Positions 63,038-64,000 of a stretch of 64,000 bases of DNA are shown in pieces. The first letter of the stretch is position 1, and every line of letters begins with the position of its first letter. Under the pieces are notes generated by a model. It saw only the letters and a list, made by a program, of their open reading frames with translations, made no database searches and had not been told where the DNA came from. The DNA comes from Flavivirga aquimarina (GTDB taxonomy: Bacteria; Bacteroidota; Bacteroidia; Flavobacteriales; Flavobacteriaceae): positions 1-64,000 of the forward strand of contig NZ_JAUOEK010000066.1 in assembly GCF_030540835.1 (NCBI RefSeq), in the 5' to 3' direction. Position numbers and translations under genes: made by a program.

Positions 63038-64000
63038 TACTTTACTTCATTTATAAGGAGTTCATTACTATCTGAGGACGCTTTTTCAATAAATATATTA
63101 ATATTCTCATTGCGTTCTAATCCGTTATTTAATAAAACACCCAAAGTCATCGCTACAGCAATTCTGGTTCCTACTTTTTTGGCAGCAGTGTTAAACAAAG
63201 GTTCCAACTCTTCGTAAGTCACACTTTTAGCGAGTTCCTGAATCTCAGCTTTTACTTTTTGCTGCTTTATTTCTGGTAAATTGGTGTATTTTTTTCCAAG
63301 TTGCTGAATAACATCAATGGCTTTTCGCTTTTGTTGTGGTTTATTATTTTGTTGTTTTTGATTCGGGTTATTTTGAGCAGGTTTTTGTTTAGCCCATGAA
63401 TCACGTAACCCAACCGTTTTATTAAATATCAGTCTTTCCGAAGTGGTATCATTATCTACATTAAAATAACCCAAACGCTGAAACTGAAATCTGTCTCCTA
63501 TTTTAGCTTCTTTTAAACTTGGCTCAACGTATGCTTCAATAGTTTTTAAGGAATTCGGATTTATAAAATCCATAAAATCTTTGTCTTGATGGCTATCTGG
63601 TGCTTCATCCATAAACAAACGATCGTATTCTCTAACTTCTACTTTTATGGCATGTTTAATAGATACCCAATGCAATGTTCCTTTTACTTTTTTAGAAGTG
63701 TCTTCGGAATAGGTACAGTGAATTTCTAAAATATTGCCGTTAGCATCTTTTTTAACACTTTCGGCTTTAATGATATAGGCGTTTTTAAGACGTACCTCAC
63801 CACCCAATTTCAATCTAAAAAACTTATTTCCAGCTTCTTCTTTAAAATCACTTTTTTCAATATACAATTCACGAGAAAAAGGCACTTTTCTAAATCCGGC
63901 ACTTGCATCCTCTTGATTGTTTTCAGCTTCTAACCATGCTTCTTTATCTTCGGGGTAATTTGTAATAACTAGTTTTAAAGGATCTAAAACAGCCATTACT
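63034..64000 (-). CDS. glnS: Glutaminyl-tRNA synthetase, C-terminal part (5' end outside window)
   Basis: The frame runs off the right edge, so this is the C-terminal 321 residues. Residues equivalent to VMAVLDPLKLVITNYPED, GFRKVPFSRELYIEKSDF and KLGGEVRLKNAY are the two anticodon-binding beta-barrel domains of GlnRS. A Gln-rich linker (NPNQKQQNNKPQQKRK) leads to a ~95-residue helical tail (IDVIQQLGKKYTNLPEIKQQ...) that is an added domain. ATG at 63996 is internal. It is first in a leftward operon with the acyltransferase and EptA-like genes. Confidence 0.92.
   Translation of the reverse strand, partial: VMAVLDPLKLVITNYPEDKEAWLEAENNQEDASAGFRKVPFSRELYIEKSDFKEEAGNKFFRLKLGGEVRLKNAYIIKAESVKKDANGNILEIHCTYSEDTSKKVKGTLHWVSIKHAIKVEVREYDRLFMDEAPDSHQDKDFMDFINPNSLKTIEAYVEPSLKEAKIGDRFQFQRLGYFNVDNDTTSERLIFNKTVGLRDSWAKQKPAQNNPNQKQQNNKPQQKRKAIDVIQQLGKKYTNLPEIKQQKVKAEIQELAKSVTYEELEPLFNTAAKKVGTRIAVAMTLGVLLNNGLERNENINIFIEKASSDSNELLINEVKY

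Overview
This window is chromosomal DNA from a low-GC, probably marine member of the Flavobacteriaceae (Bacteroidota). The evidence is its AT-rich codon use, -7 promoter elements of the Bacteroidota type (TAnnTTTG), an almost complete lack of Shine-Dalgarno sequences, a type IX secretion (type B) sorting domain, and family-typical gene pairs such as rnpA followed by an S41 protease, and ybeY next to a DUF4175 protein. The genus cannot be named from the sequence alone.

Layout. 1-1.6 kb: the start of an IS3-type element running off the left edge, then an erythromycin-esterase-like gene. 1.8-7.8 kb: MBL-fold hydrolase, S8 protease lipoprotein, M1 aminopeptidase lipoprotein and two thioredoxin-fold lipoproteins. 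7.8-10.9 kb: a leftward pair, a GCS2-type carboxylate-amine ligase with two CBS domains and an AstE/AspA-type deacylase. 11-15.3 kb: rnpA, C-terminal processing protease, OmpA-type protein, LRR/T9SS protein. 15.3-25.8 kb (all leftward): GNAT, CDF zinc transporter, rpiB, a 1.1-kb very AT-rich gene-free stretch with a perfect DnaA box, Skp/OmpH lipoprotein, methyltransferase, mnmG flanked by two perfect parS palindromes, ybeY and DUF4175. The parS pair and the DnaA-box region suggest an origin-proximal location. 26.4-31 kb: gltX, enoyl-CoA hydratase, DsbD-N protein and a histidine kinase.

31.1-42.2 kb is a heme biosynthesis locus. Leftward: an AraC-type regulator, hemH, hemJ. Rightward and divergent: hemA, a hemC-hemD fusion, a small coupled gene, hemE, an EI24 membrane protein, a GNAT, hemF and hemB. 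With GltX making Glu-tRNA upstream, the set covers the C5 route to heme apart from hemL, which is not in the window. The remarkable point is that hemF is fused in frame behind a REP-associated tyrosine (HUH/Y1) transposase. The fusion is bracketed by two near-identical palindromes, and the linker between the two domains is built from three 45-bp in-frame copies of a degenerate related palindrome.

42.2-64 kb: small zinc-ribbon-like protein, CNNM/CBS transporter, large MG2/plug protein, DNA repair methyltransferase, DUF4442 protein, penicillin-acylase-type hydrolase, PolB-type exonuclease, fused oligopeptide ABC ATPase, 3-oxoacid CoA-transferase subunits split by repeats, a glycoside-hydrolase-like protein, an SPFH protein, a FemAB/GNAT-like transferase, DUF1761, a phosphoethanolamine-transferase-like protein, an acyltransferase and the 3' part of glnS. 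Short palindromic repeats occur in many intergenic regions. Sequences resembling them also appear inside gltX, at the end of hemE and in the hemF linker, suggesting that such repeats have repeatedly entered coding sequence here.
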